This document shows positions 29,910 through 39,492 of a stretch of 64,000 nucleotides of DNA, piece after piece. The DNA comes from Frondihabitans sucicola (GTDB lineage: Bacteria > Actinomycetota > Actinomycetes > Actinomycetales > Microbacteriaceae), in assembly GCF_030296615.1 (NCBI RefSeq), contig NZ_AP027732.1, positions 2,981,042 to 3,045,041 on the forward strand, given 5' to 3'. The notes under the pieces were generated by a model that was given only the letters and a program-made list of their open reading frames with translations, made no database searches and was not told where the DNA came from. A program made the position numbers and the translations under genes. The stretch's first letter is position 1. Every line of letters begins with the position of its first letter.

Positions 29910-30278
29910 TCAGCTCACCGTGGCCGTCCAGATCTGCAGCATGCGCACGACCATGACGGCGACCGCGAAGGCCCCGGCTCCGAGCACGACGTTGCTCCAG
30001 CGGGTGCGGTCGACCAGGGCCCAGATCACCGACAGCGGCGGCAGCAGGAGCGCGACGACGAGGTAGATGTAGAACTCGAGGACATTGCCGGATGCGTGGT
30101 TGCCCGCGAACGGCGACACGATCGCGATCACCAGCTGAACAACCAGGAGCAGCTCGACGAGCGCCAGCGAGCCGACGGTGTAGTCGTTCGGGATGCGGCG
30201 GGCGATGCCGAGGACGATGCAGAAGAGCGCGGCTGCGAGGCCCACGCCGAACTGCACCCAGGTGAACCACTCGATCAC
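29910..30278 (-). CDS. Four-helix integral membrane protein of unknown function
   Basis: A 122-residue, very hydrophobic protein: WVQFGVGLAAALFCIVLGIA, LALVELLLVVQLVIAIVSP, FYIYLVVALLLPPLSVIWAL and VVLGAGAFAVAVMVVRMLQI. The pattern of four helices with short loops suggests a small structural or transport-related membrane protein, but no family function can be assigned. GTG 30278 overlaps the truB stop (GTGA), so it is co-translated with truB. It is followed by another membrane protein and ribF. Confidence 0.8.
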   Translation of the reverse strand: MIEWFTWVQFGVGLAAALFCIVLGIARRIPNDYTVGSLALVELLLVVQLVIAIVSPFAGNHASGNVLEFYIYLVVALLLPPLSVIWALVDRTRWSNVVLGAGAFAVAVMVVRMLQIWTATVS

Positions 30279-31174
30279 GAAGAGACCTCATCCGTTGGGA
30301 AGTTGACGATGGGACGGACGATGCCTCGGGTGACCGACACGAGTCCGGCGAGCCGGCCGTCGGGAGTGATCGCGGCGATCGGCCCGGGGTCGTCCGAACG
30401 CACGACCGGGAGCTTCTTGCCGTGCCCCAGATCGATCGTCTGCTGCGCCGTCATCTCGAACACGTCGAACAGGCGACGAGCGACGCCGGAGGGCGGCAGC
30501 AGGTGCGCGGCCACGTCGACACCCTCGAGTTCGGCCGCGTCGGCCACGTCGAACGGACCGATCCGGGTGCGGCGGAGCGCCGTGAGGTGCCCGCCGACAC
30601 CCAGTCCGCCGCCCAAATCGCGAGCGAGTGCGCGAACGTACGTTCCTGACGTGCAGTCGACGATCACGTCGAGGTCGACGACAGCGGAACCGTCGACCAC
30701 GACGTCGCGGCGTGCCAGCAGCTCGAATCTCGTCACGGTCACCGGCCGGGCCGTGAGCTCGACCTCCACGCCCTCACGGGCGAGGGCGTAGGCGCGCTTG
30801 CCGTCGACCTTGATGGCGCTCACGGTCGTCGGCACCTGGAGGATGTCGCCCGTCAGAGCCTCGATGCCGCGCAGGAGGCTCGGCTCGTCGACCGAGGACG
30901 CGTCCGTCACCGTCACGACCTCGCCGTCGGCGTCGTCGCTCGCCGTCGAGACCCCGAGTCGGATCGTCGCCGCGTACGTCTTGTCGAGGCCGACCAGGAA
31001 CGTGAGCAGGCGCGTCGACGAGTTGATCCCCGTCACCAGCAGCCCCGTCGCCATCGGGTCGAGTGTGCCGGCGTGGCCCACCTTGCGAGTCCCGGCCGCC
31101 TTGCGGACCCGGGAGACGACGTCGTGACTGGTGATGCCCTGCGGCTTGTCGACGAGAAGGATGCCGCTGTTCAC
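30275..31174 (-). CDS. truB: tRNA pseudouridine(55) synthase TruB
   Basis: A 299-residue cytosolic enzyme that makes pseudouridine 55 in the T-loop of tRNAs. The N-terminal motif SGILLVDKPQGITSHDVVSR is followed by the catalytic HAGTLDPMATGLL (Asp near residue 41), LDKTYAATIRLG and the PUA-like C-terminal region. GTG 31174 gives exactly the conserved N-terminus; the frame upstream reads as unrelated arginine-rich sequence. It is located as usual after infB-rbfA, but an intervening kinase-like gene and mutY separate it here. It overlaps the next membrane-protein gene. Confidence 0.96.
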   Translation of the reverse strand: MNSGILLVDKPQGITSHDVVSRVRKAAGTRKVGHAGTLDPMATGLLVTGINSSTRLLTFLVGLDKTYAATIRLGVSTASDDADGEVVTVTDASSVDEPSLLRGIEALTGDILQVPTTVSAIKVDGKRAYALAREGVEVELTARPVTVTRFELLARRDVVVDGSAVVDLDVIVDCTSGTYVRALARDLGGGLGVGGHLTALRRTRIGPFDVADAAELEGVDVAAHLLPPSGVARRLFDVFEMTAQQTIDLGHGKKLPVVRSDDPGPIAAITPDGRLAGLVSVTRGIVRPIVNFPTDEVSS

Positions 31175-31251
31175 GAGCACCCAGCCTAGTTCAGCCCCGG
31201 CGAGCCTGATGGCGGGTGCCGGGCGTCGGGTGCCGGTCACGCTCGCGACGT

Positions 31252-31812
31252 TCAGCAGGCGTCGTCGAACAGGCGGCGCGGGTGGTCGGGGTCGGTGTTG
31301 TCGATGACGGCTGCGGAGCGACCGCGCGCTTCGGGACTGCGGTCGGCCGTGTCGCCGCCTTCGACCCAGATGGCGTAGTTCCAGAGACCGGCCAGTTCGG
31401 CGCGCCCGATCAGGGCGCCGTCGACGATGAGGAGCGCGTCGGCCGGGCCCGTGACCCACGTGGACTCGAACGGGCGATCGGCCCGCGCGTCGAATGCCGC
31501 GGGCACCCACCCGGTGCTGCCGCCCATGCGGAACGGCTCGATCAGCACGCGACGGAAGGTCAACTCGTCGATCGCGTTCTCGCCCGCGATGGCACGCTGA
31601 GCGCGCGGCAGGAGAAAGTCGCCGACCGAGGCCCGAAAGGCGGCGTGCCCCTGCTCTTTCAGGGCGACGACGAGGTCATCGGCGAAAACGGCGTCGGCCC
31701 TCGCGTCCGGCCCGTCGACCGCGATGAAGGCGCGCCCGTGGCCGTAGTTGTGCAGGATCTCGACCGCCAGCGCCCTGACCGTGTCTTTCTTCTCCGGTGC
31801 CCATCGCGTCAT
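31252..31812 (-). CDS. Uridine kinase-like protein with degenerate P-loop
   Basis: A 186-residue protein resembling the uridine kinase/PRK fold: FIAVDGPDARADAVFADDL where the family has a Walker A, then a second strand and ERP/ELTF-type segments, and a C-terminal AGLWNYAIWVEGG followed by a late aspartate region. The Walker A lysine and threonine are absent (DGPDARADAVFA against the expected GxxGSGKT/S form), so normal ATP binding is unlikely. It may be a pseudo-kinase or a distant, differently acting relative. ATG 31812 has TAGGCT 7 nt upstream. Its promoter element overlaps that of the divergent mutY. Confidence 0.65.
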   Translation of the reverse strand: MTRWAPEKKDTVRALAVEILHNYGHGRAFIAVDGPDARADAVFADDLVVALKEQGHAAFRASVGDFLLPRAQRAIAGENAIDELTFRRVLIEPFRMGGSTGWVPAAFDARADRPFESTWVTGPADALLIVDGALIGRAELAGLWNYAIWVEGGDTADRSPEARGRSAAVIDNTDPDHPRRLFDDAC

Positions 31813-32704
31813 GCCCGAAAGCCTAGGCTCTGGGGGTGACAATCTCCCCGCGATCGTTCCCTGGTTCCGCGAGAACAAACGCGACCTGCCGTGGCGTCGC
31901 GAGGGCTTCACACCGTGGGGCACTCTCGTCAGCGAATTCATGCTGCAGCAGACGCCCGTGGTGCGGGTGATCCCACGGCTGGCCGAGTGGCTGGAGCGCT
32001 GGCCGACACCCGCGTCGCTGGCCGCGAGTCCCGCCTCCGACGCGGTGCGGGCCTGGGACCGCCTCGGCTATCCGCGCCGCGCGCTGAACCTGCACGCCTG
32101 CGCCGTCGCCATCACCGAGCGGCACGGCGGCGTCGTCCCCTCCGACGTCTCCGAGCTCCTGGCGCTGCCGGGCATCGGCGACTACACCGCTCGAGCCATC
32201 GCCGCCTTCGCGTACGGCCGTCGAGTGCCGGTCGTCGACACGAACGTCCGGCGCGTCCTGGCCAGGGCCGTCGAGGGCCTGGCCGAGCCCTGGGCGCCCA
32301 ACGCCAAACGGGACCTCCCGCTGATGGAGGGACAGCTGCCACCCGATCTCGACGACGCGCGAGACACCAACGCCGGCGCCATGGAGCTGGGCGCTCTCGT
32401 CTGCGTCGCCCGGACGCCTCGCTGCGACGTGTGCCCGCTGGCGGATCGGTGCGCGTGGCTGCTGGCCGGTCGGCCGGAGCACGCGGGGCCGAAGGCGCGC
32501 ACCCAGAAGAAGTACGAGGGGTCGGATCGGCAGGTGCGCGGGCTGATCCTGCGGGAACTCCGCGCCAGCGACGTCCCGCTCACCGCAGCGGAGGTCGAGA
32601 GCGTCTGGGGTGAACCCGCACAACGCGACAGAGCCCTCGCCAGCCTTCTCCGTGACGGACTCGTCACGGGTTCGGCCGACGAGGGCTACTCGCTCCCGGA
32701 GTGA
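31811..32704 (+). CDS. mutY: A/G-specific adenine glycosylase
   Basis: A base-excision repair enzyme removing adenine mispaired with 8-oxoguanine. The catalytic glutamate lies in SEFMLQQTPV, the helix-hairpin-helix is LPGIGDYTARAI, and the catalytic aspartate is in PVVDTNVRRV. The iron-sulfur cysteines C-x6-C-x2-C-x5-C (VCVARTPRCDVCPLADRC) are complete. The C-terminal domain is shorter than the E. coli one. The uninterrupted frame starts at ATG 31811. However, a leaderless -10 TAGGCT (31824-31829) points to GTG 31836, which reads VTISPAIVPWF if one C is added to CCCC 31846-31849. That start is probably the real one. Confidence 0.92.
   Translation: MPESLGSGGDNLPAIVPWFRENKRDLPWRREGFTPWGTLVSEFMLQQTPVVRVIPRLAEWLERWPTPASLAASPASDAVRAWDRLGYPRRALNLHACAVAITERHGGVVPSDVSELLALPGIGDYTARAIAAFAYGRRVPVVDTNVRRVLARAVEGLAEPWAPNAKRDLPLMEGQLPPDLDDARDTNAGAMELGALVCVARTPRCDVCPLADRCAWLLAGRPEHAGPKARTQKKYEGSDRQVRGLILRELRASDVPLTAAEVESVWGEPAQRDRALASLLRDGLVTGSADEGYSLPE
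31820..31829. promoter_or_regulatory. Palindromic -10 element shared by divergent leaderless genes
   Basis: AGCCTAGGCT contains TAGGCT on both strands. On the plus strand it ends 6 nt before GTG 31836 (mutY). On the minus strand it ends 7 nt before ATG 31812. The two promoters cannot be occupied at once. Confidence 0.7.
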
Positions 32705-32707
32705 CCC

Positions 32708-33208
32708 CTAGCGGGTACCGCCGTCGGGCTCGTCCGAGCCACCGGCGGGACCGTCGAGGCTGTAGTCGGCCTCGTCGTCATCGGCCACCTCGCGGGGCTT
32801 GACGTACGGGTCGGCATCGCCGGCATACTCGGCCGTCGACGCGAGCGAGGCACTCTCGGCGTCGCGCTGACGCGCCTCCTGCAGGAGCTTGTCGATGGCG
32901 GCCGCGTTCTCGGGGATGCCGTCGGCGATGAACTCGATCGACGGTGTCAGCCGAGCCGTGATGTTCTTGCCCACCTCGGTGCGCAGCATGCCCGTCGCCG
33001 ACTTGAGGGCAGCGGCCGTGTCGGCCCGCTCCTCGTCGGTGCCGTACACCGTGTAGAAGATCGAGGCGTGCTGGATGTCTCCGGTCACCTTGACGTCGGT
33101 GATCGTGACGAAACCCAGACGAGGATCTTTGATGCCCTTCTCGAGGCGACGCGCGATGATCTGCTGAATTCTGTCCGCCATCTTGCGGGCCCGCTGGTCG
33201 TCGACCAT
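32708..33208 (-). CDS. rbfA: 30S ribosome-binding factor RbfA
   Basis: A 166-residue cold-shock/maturation factor that binds the 30S subunit and helps process the 16S rRNA 5' end. The KH-like domain runs from RARKMADRIQQIIARRLEKG through DPRLGFVTITDVKVTGD and ARIF-type HASIFYTVYG to SIEFIADGIPENAAAIDKLL. A 45-residue acidic tail (DDDEADYSLDGPAGG) is typical of actinobacteria. ATG 33208 follows AGGAAG. It is separated from infB by a hairpin, so it may be partly uncoupled from the upstream operon. It is convergent with mutY. Confidence 0.96.
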   Translation of the reverse strand: MVDDQRARKMADRIQQIIARRLEKGIKDPRLGFVTITDVKVTGDIQHASIFYTVYGTDEERADTAAALKSATGMLRTEVGKNITARLTPSIEFIADGIPENAAAIDKLLQEARQRDAESASLASTAEYAGDADPYVKPREVADDDEADYSLDGPAGGSDEPDGGTR

Positions 33209-33233
33209 TTTGGTGCTTCCTTTCGTGGGGAAA

Positions 33234-33263
33234 GCCCCGCAGGATCACGAGATCCTGCGGGGC
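33234..33263 (-). terminator. Hairpin between infB and rbfA
   Basis: A perfect 13-bp stem GCCCCGCAGGATC with a 4-nt loop, followed on the minus strand by CTTT. The short T-run suggests partial termination or an mRNA processing/stability structure within the operon. Confidence 0.7.
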
Positions 33264-33279
33264 CACGCAACTCACCTCG

Positions 33280-36068
33280 CTAGACGCGGGGCTTCTCGAC
33301 CATTTCGATCGTCTCGATCTCGTCGCCGATCTGGATGTCGTTGAACTTGCCGAGACCGATACCGGCCTCGAAGTCCGTCCGGACCTCGGTGACGTCGTCT
33401 TTGAACCGACGCAGGGAGTCGATGGCGAGGTTGTCGCCGACCACCACGCCGTCGCGGATGACGCGCGCCCTGGCGTTGCGCGTGATCGTTCCCGATCGCA
33501 CGATGACACCGGCGATGTTGCCGACCTTCGACGAGCGGAAGATCTCGCGGATCTCGGCCACACCCGACTGGACCTCTTCGAACTCCGGCTTGAGCATGCC
33601 CTTGAGCGAGTTCTCGATGTCTTCGATCGCCGCGTAGATGACCGAGTAGAAGCGCACGTCGACACCCTCACGAGCAGCACGCTCGCGAGCCTTGGTGTCG
33701 GGTCGCACGTTGAACCCGATGATGACCGCGTTGTCGACGGTCGCCAGGTTGACGTCGCTCTCGGTGACCGCACCCACACCGCGGTGGATGATGCGCAGCT
33801 GCACGCTGTCGTCGACCTCGATCTTGAGCAGGGACTCTTCGAGCGCCTCGACGGCACCCGAGACATCACCCTTGATGATGATGTTGAGCGCTTCGACCTT
33901 GCCCTCTTCGAGTGCACGGGTGAAGTCTTCGAGCGAAATGCGCTTGCGGGCCTTGGCCAGCTGAGCGTTGCGCTCGACGGCTTCGCGCTTCTCGGCGATC
34001 TGACGGGCCGTGCGGTCCTCCTCGGTGACGAGGAAGGTGTCGCCGGCTCGCGGAACGCTCGAGAGACCCTGCACCAGGACGGGACGCGAGGGGTAGGCCT
34101 CGTCGACCGCGTCGCCGTTCTCGTCGACCATCGCACGGACACGGCCATAAGCCGTTCCGGCGACGATGGCGTCTCCGACACGGAGCGTACCCGACTGGAT
34201 GAGGACGGTCGCAACCGCGCCGCGCCCCTTGTCGAGACGAGCTTCGATCGCGATACCGCGGGCGTCCTTGTCAGGATTGGCGCGGAGGTCGAGACCGGCG
34301 TCGGCAGTCAGCAACACGGCCTCGAGCAGCTTGTCGATGTTCGTGTTGTTGCGAGCCGAGACGTCGACGAACATGACGTCCCCGCCGTACTCCTCCGCGA
34401 CCAGACCGTACTCGGTGAGCTGCTGGCGCACCTTGGCCGGGTTCGCACCGTCTTTGTCGATCTTGTTGACCGCGACGACGATCGGCACTCCGGCCGCCTG
34501 GGCGTGGTTCAGGGCCTCCACCGTCTGCGGCATGATGCCGTCGTCGGCAGCGACCACGAGGATCGCGATGTCGGTGACCTGAGCACCACGAGCACGCATG
34601 GCGGTGAACGCCTCGTGGCCCGGGGTGTCGATGAAGGTGATGGCGCGTTCGACGCCCTCGTGAGGAGCCCAGACCTGGTAAGCGCCGATGTGCTGCGTGA
34701 TGCCACCGGCCTCGCCGGCGACGACGTTCGCGTTGCGAATGGCGTCGAGGAGGCGCGTCTTACCGTGGTCGACGTGACCCATGACGGTCACGACGGGGGT
34801 CGGATCTCGAGGACCGACTCGTCTTCGTCTTCGAGCTCCTGGTCGAGGTCGATGTCGAAGCCCTCGAGGAGCTCCTTGTCTTCGTCTTCGGGGCTGACGA
34901 CCTGGATCTTGTATCCCAGCTCTTCGCCGAGCACCTCGAAGGTGGCCTCGTCGAGCGACTCGGTCGCCGTGGCCATCTCACCGAGGTGGAACAGCACGGT
35001 CACGAGGTTGCCGGGGCTGGCGTCGATCTTGTCGGCGAAGTCGGAGATCGAGGCACCGCGACGCAGTCGGACGATGGTGTTGCCGTCGCCGCGCGGGACG
35101 CTGACGCCACCGAGAGAAGGCGCCTGCCGCATCTCGAATTCGGCCCTCTTCGTCCGCTTCGACTTGCGCGCCTTGCTCTTGCCGCCACCGCGACCGAACG
35201 CACCGGCGGTTCCTCCGCCAGGGCCGCGGCCACGACCGCCGCCACCCGCGGGACGCGGGCTGGTGAAGCCGGGACGGAAGCCGCCGGGAGCACCGGCACC
35301 GGCACCCGCGCCACCGGGACGCTGGAAGCCACCGCCACCGGGACGCCCGCCGGCGCCCGCAGGACGCTGGCCGAAGCCGCCCGGACGCGAAGGCCCACCG
35401 GGACGGGGAGCACCGGGACGCGGCGAACCGGGCCTCGGAGCCTGAGGACGGGGGCCGGCTGCTCCACCGGGGCGGGGCATGCCCGCCGCAGCAGCACCCG
35501 AGCCGCCGGGGCGCGGAGCCGTCGGACGGCCCATGCCCTGGTTGGAGCTGTAGGGGTTGTTGCCGGGGCGCGGAGCACCCGGGCGCGGGCCGCCAGGACG
35601 CGGAGCGCCCGTCGCGGCAGCCGGAGCGTCGCTCGACGCCTTCGGCGCGTTGCGCTGCGCCTCGGCCTGAGCCTGACGCTCGGCCACGGTCAGCGGGGCG
35701 GCCGGGGCCGGCACCGCTTCGGTGGACTCGGCCGCGGTGGATTCTGCAGCCGGTGCCGTGGCGGCGGCAGCAGCGGGCGCTGCCGGGGCGGGCGCGGGCG
35801 CCGGGGCGGGTGCCGCGGGACGCGGTGCACCCGGACGGGGCGCGCTGCTCGCGGGAGCCGGTGCCTTGGCCGTGGTCGCGGCCTTGGCGGGTGCGGGCGC
35901 GGACTTCGCCTGGTCGGCGAAGGCGGCCCGAAGCTTGCGGGCGACCGGGGGCTCGATGCTCGACGACGGGCCCTTGACGAACTCGCCCATCTCTTTGAGC
36001 TTCTCGAGCGCGATCTTCGATTCGATACCGAGCTCGCTGGCGATCTCGTGTACGCGTGGTTTAGCCAC
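33280..36068 (-). CDS. infB: Translation initiation factor IF-2 (one apparent frameshift)
   Basis: About 929 residues when repaired. This GTPase brings initiator fMet-tRNA to the 30S subunit. The N-terminal IF2N helix bundle is [18 protein letters not shown] roughly 250-residue Pro/Ala/Gly/Arg-rich linker follows (repeated RPGGPR-type units). The G domain has [14 protein letters not shown] (G1), DTPGHEAF (G3) and NKIDK (G4), and C-terminal domains II-IV end [12 protein letters not shown] 36068 follows AGGAG. The frame breaks at GGGGG 34795-34799; one extra base gives [16 protein letters not shown]. As the gene is essential, this must be a sequence error. It follows ylxR and nusA. Confidence 0.96.
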
Positions 36069-36226
36069 TGTTCTCCTGTCTCGGGCCTCCACCCGGAATC
36101 AGGAGGAAGCCATTAGTGCTGGACGCAACTCATTTCGAGGTGCTCATTAGTTGTCCATAAGCAATTCAGCCTTTGGGTTGAGCGGCGGAGCGGTGAGGCT
36201 CCGGCGCAGGGATCGTGACGCGTTCG

Positions 36227-36490
36227 TCACGGGAGGGGGTGTTCGAGCTCCTGCAGGTATCGAAGGAGTTCGCTGGTGTCGGGTTCGGAGTCGAGCCGAA
36301 GCGCTCTGCGGAAAGCTTTGCGCCGGACGGCCGATTCGTAGGCCTGCATCGTCGGGATCAACCAGGCGCCCCGCCCCGGGGAAGTCGCCGTGGTGTCGAC
36401 CACGAGGCGACCATCGAGGGCCGTGACCCTCAGAAGTGAGGATCGTGGAGCGCGCGTTCGAGTGCCGATGCACGTTCTGACAGGAATCAT
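36227..36490 (-). CDS. ylxR: YlxR-family (DUF448) RNA/DNA-binding protein
   Basis: An 87-residue basic protein with the YlxR signature VRTCIGTRTRAPRSSLLRV at the N-terminus and the downstream GRGAWLIPTMQAYESAVRRKAFRRAL. The family sits between nusA and infB in most Gram-positive bacteria. It has been reported to bind RNA or act as a regulator, though its precise job is unsettled. Many homologues have RTCIGCR; here the second cysteine is T. It lies 83 bp after nusA and 158 bp before infB in the same direction. Confidence 0.93.
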   Translation of the reverse strand: MIPVRTCIGTRTRAPRSSLLRVTALDGRLVVDTTATSPGRGAWLIPTMQAYESAVRRKAFRRALRLDSEPDTSELLRYLQELEHPLP

Positions 36491-36573
36491 CTTACTCCCT
36501 CGTCCGCTCGTGGCGACGACGCCACGGTCGAACCCGCGATCCTGCGAGCCGGCCGCGGGTCGAGAGACACGCC

Positions 36574-37584
36574 CTAGTCGTCTTCGAGGATGGAATCGGG
36601 CTGGATGTCGATGCGCGCGCCCGTCAGTTTCGCCGCGAGGCGGGCGTTCTGGCCCTCCTTGCCGATGGCCAGCGAGAGCTGGTAGTCGGGCACGAGGGCG
36701 CGCACCGCCTTGGTGGCGGCGTCGATCACGAAGGCGCTCGAGACCTTCGCGGGCGACAGAGCGCTGGCGACGAAGGTCGGCAGGTCGGGCGAGTAGTCGA
36801 CGATGTCGATCTTCTCGTTGTTGAGCTCTGCCGTGACCGCGCGGACGCGCTGCCCGAGTTCGCCGATGCAGGCACCCTTGGCGTTCACCCCGGGCTCGGT
36901 CGCGCGAACGGCGATCTTCGTGCGGTGGCCGGCCTCACGGGCGAGCGACACGATCTCGACGACGCCGGACGCGATCTCCGGGACCTCGAGCGCGAACAGC
37001 TTGCGAACGAGGGACGGGTGCGTGCGCGAGACGGTCACGCTCGGGCCCTTGAGCCCCTTCGAGACGCTGGTCACATACACGCGGATCCGGGTGCCGTGCG
37101 CGTAGCTCTCGCCGGGGACCTGCTCTTCGGGAGGCAGGATCGCCTCGAACGAGCCCAGGTCGACGTGGACCATGCGCGGGTTCGGACCCTGCTGGATCAC
37201 ACCCGCGACGATCTCGCCCTCGCGGCCCTTGAACTGCCCGAGGACCTTGTCGTCGCCGATGTCGCGAAGTCGCTGGTTGATGACCTGCTTGGCCGCGAAA
37301 GCGGCGATCCGGCCGAAGTCGTCGGGCGTCTCGATGGCCTCGCCGACGACTTTGCCCTCGTCGTCTCGCTCGATCGAGTACACCGAGACGTGACCCGTCT
37401 TCCGGTCGAGCTCCACGCGGGCCGTCGGCTTCTCGCCGTGGGCCTCGGGCTGGTTCTCGTGCTTGAGGTAAGCGGTCAGGATGGCCTGCTCGATGATCTC
37501 CACGAGTTCGTCGAAGGGGATCTCGCGCTCGCGCTCCATGAGCCTCAGGACGCTCAGGTCAATTTCCACGGCGGTGGCCTCCAT
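36574..37584 (-). CDS. nusA: Transcription termination/antitermination protein NusA
   Basis: A 336-residue RNA polymerase-associated factor. The N-terminal polymerase-binding domain ([20 protein letters not shown]) is followed by an S1 domain ([20 protein letters not shown]), then KH1 ([33 protein letters not shown]) and KH2 ([20 protein letters not shown]). It ends after KH2, as Gram-positive NusA proteins do, without the acidic repeats of E. coli. ATG 37584 is chosen from the conserved N-terminus. The usual upstream gene rimP is absent: proS is directly upstream, 119 bp away. Confidence 0.96.
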   Translation of the reverse strand: MEATAVEIDLSVLRLMEREREIPFDELVEIIEQAILTAYLKHENQPEAHGEKPTARVELDRKTGHVSVYSIERDDEGKVVGEAIETPDDFGRIAAFAAKQVINQRLRDIGDDKVLGQFKGREGEIVAGVIQQGPNPRMVHVDLGSFEAILPPEEQVPGESYAHGTRIRVYVTSVSKGLKGPSVTVSRTHPSLVRKLFALEVPEIASGVVEIVSLAREAGHRTKIAVRATEPGVNAKGACIGELGQRVRAVTAELNNEKIDIVDYSPDLPTFVASALSPAKVSSAFVIDAATKAVRALVPDYQLSLAIGKEGQNARLAAKLTGARIDIQPDSILEDD

Positions 37585-37703
37585 ATTCAATTCGTTTCGT
37601 CGCTGCTTGGATGACGTCACAAGCAGCGCACATATTCTACCCGCTGCTGCGCCGTCGAGACGCACCTGCCAGCGGGGCCTGCGCAGTGGTGCTGCCCGCC
37701 CGC

Positions 37704-39457
37704 CTACCGGGGAGCGGTCAAGCTGGCGACGGCCTCGGCGATGGGGACGGGGATCCGTTCACCGCTCGCGCGATCCCAGAGCTCGACGACGCCCTCGGCT
37801 GCACTGCGGCCGACGATGACGATCTTCGGAACCCCCAGCAGCTCGGCATCGCCGAACTTGACGCCGGGCGACACCTTGGGGCGATCGTCGTAGAGCACGT
37901 CGAGTCGGGCGCCCTCCAGCGCCGACACGAGTTCTTCGGCCACCTCGTAGACCACCGCGTCTTTCCCGGTGGCGACGACGTGCACGTCGAACGGCGCGAC
38001 GTTCGCCGGCCAGACCAGGCCCTTGTCGTCGTTGTTCGATTCGGCGATGACGGCCAGGATGCGGGTCACGCCGATTCCGTAGGAACCCATCGTGACGGTG
38101 ACCTGCTTTCCGTTCTCGTCGAGCACCTTGAGCCCCAGGATCTCGGCGTACTTGCGCCCGAGCTGGAACACGTGCCCGATCTCCATCCCGCGGGCGGTCT
38201 CGATGGGGCCCGACCCGTCGGGAGCAGGATCGCCCTCGCGTACCTGGGCGACCTCGTACACGCCGTCCGCGGTGAAGTCGCGGCCCATGACCAAGCCCTT
38301 CACGTGGACGCCGTGGGCGTTGGACCCGGTGACCCATGAGGATCCTGAAACGATGCGAGGGTCGACGTAGTAGCGGATGCCGGTCTCGGACTCGGAGCCG
38401 AGGATCTGCGGCCCGATGTAGCCCTTGACCAGCAGCGGGTGCTTGGCGAAGTCGGCTTCGCCCGCGGCCTCGACCTCGGCAGGGTAGAACGCCACCTCGA
38501 CTCGCTTCATGTCGACCTCTCGGTCGCCGGGCAGGCCGACGGCGACGACCTCGCGAGTGCCGTCGAGATGACGGAGCGCCAGCACGACGTTCTTGAGGGT
38601 GTCGGACGCGGCCCACTCCCCGCCTCGCGGGTCTGCGACTCGTTCAGGTACGTCACGAGCGTGTCGATCGTGGGCGTGTCGTGAGGCTCGAGCAGCTCGG
38701 CCTCGGGAAGCTCCGCGAGCGAAATCTCGTCGGGGACGATCGTCGTGAAGGCCTCGACGTTGGCTGCGTAGCCCCCGACGGAACGGACGAACGTGTCTTC
38801 TCCGGCCTCCATGGGGTGCAGGAACTCCTCGCTCTTCGACCCGCCCATCGCACCGGCATCGGCCTTGACTATGACGTACGAGAGGCCGAGGCGCGTGAAG
38901 ATGCGCTCGTACGCGTCGCGCTGCAACTGATAGCTGGCATCGAGCCCGGCGTCGGAGGCGTCGAACGAATACGCGTCCTTCATGGTGAACTCGCGGCCGC
39001 GCAGCAGACCGGCGCGCGGGCGTGCCTCGTCGCGGTACTTGTCCTGGATCTGGAAGAGCGTCAGCGGAAGGTCTTTGTACGACGAGTAGAGGTCTTTCAC
39101 GAGCAGCGTGAACGCCTCTTCGTGCGTGGGAGCGAGGAGGTAGTCGGCGCCCTTGCGGTCGTGCAGCCGGAACATGCCCTCGCCGTACTCGGTCCAGCGA
39201 CCGGTGGCCTCATAGGGCTCGCGCGGCAGAAGCGCCGGGAAGTGGACCTCCTGGGCACCGGCCGCAGCCATCTCCTCGCGGATGATCGCCTCGATCTTCG
39301 CCTTGACACGCAGTCCCAGCGGCAGCCACGCGAACACGCCGGGGGCCTGCCGCCGGATGTAACCGGCGCGCACGAGGAGGCGGTGACTGGTCACCTCGGC
39401 GTCGGAGGGGTCTTCACGAAGGGTGCGGACGAAGAGCTGGGAAAGGCGAGTGGACAC
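37704..39457 (-). CDS. proS: Proline--tRNA ligase, bacterial type (one apparent frameshift)
   Basis: About 584 residues when repaired. It charges tRNA-Pro. Class II motifs are present: motif 1 region with [20 protein letters not shown], motif 2 [20 protein letters not shown] with [12 protein letters not shown], and motif 3 at [14 protein letters not shown] long editing (INS) domain, including [14 protein letters not shown], marks the bacterial form. The frame breaks at CCCC 38618-38621; one extra base gives [21 protein letters not shown] 39457 has TAGGCT 6 nt upstream, so it is a leaderless start. Essentiality makes a real frameshift implausible. Confidence 0.96.
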
Positions 39458-39463
39458 CCGGTT

Positions 39464-39469
39464 AGCCTA
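39464..39469 (-). promoter_or_regulatory. -10 element TAGGCT, leaderless type (proS)
   Basis: On the minus strand TAGGCT ends 6 nt before the proS GTG at 39457. Confidence 0.65.
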
Positions 39470-39492
39470 TCGGCGCACCGGGGGCGGTCACG

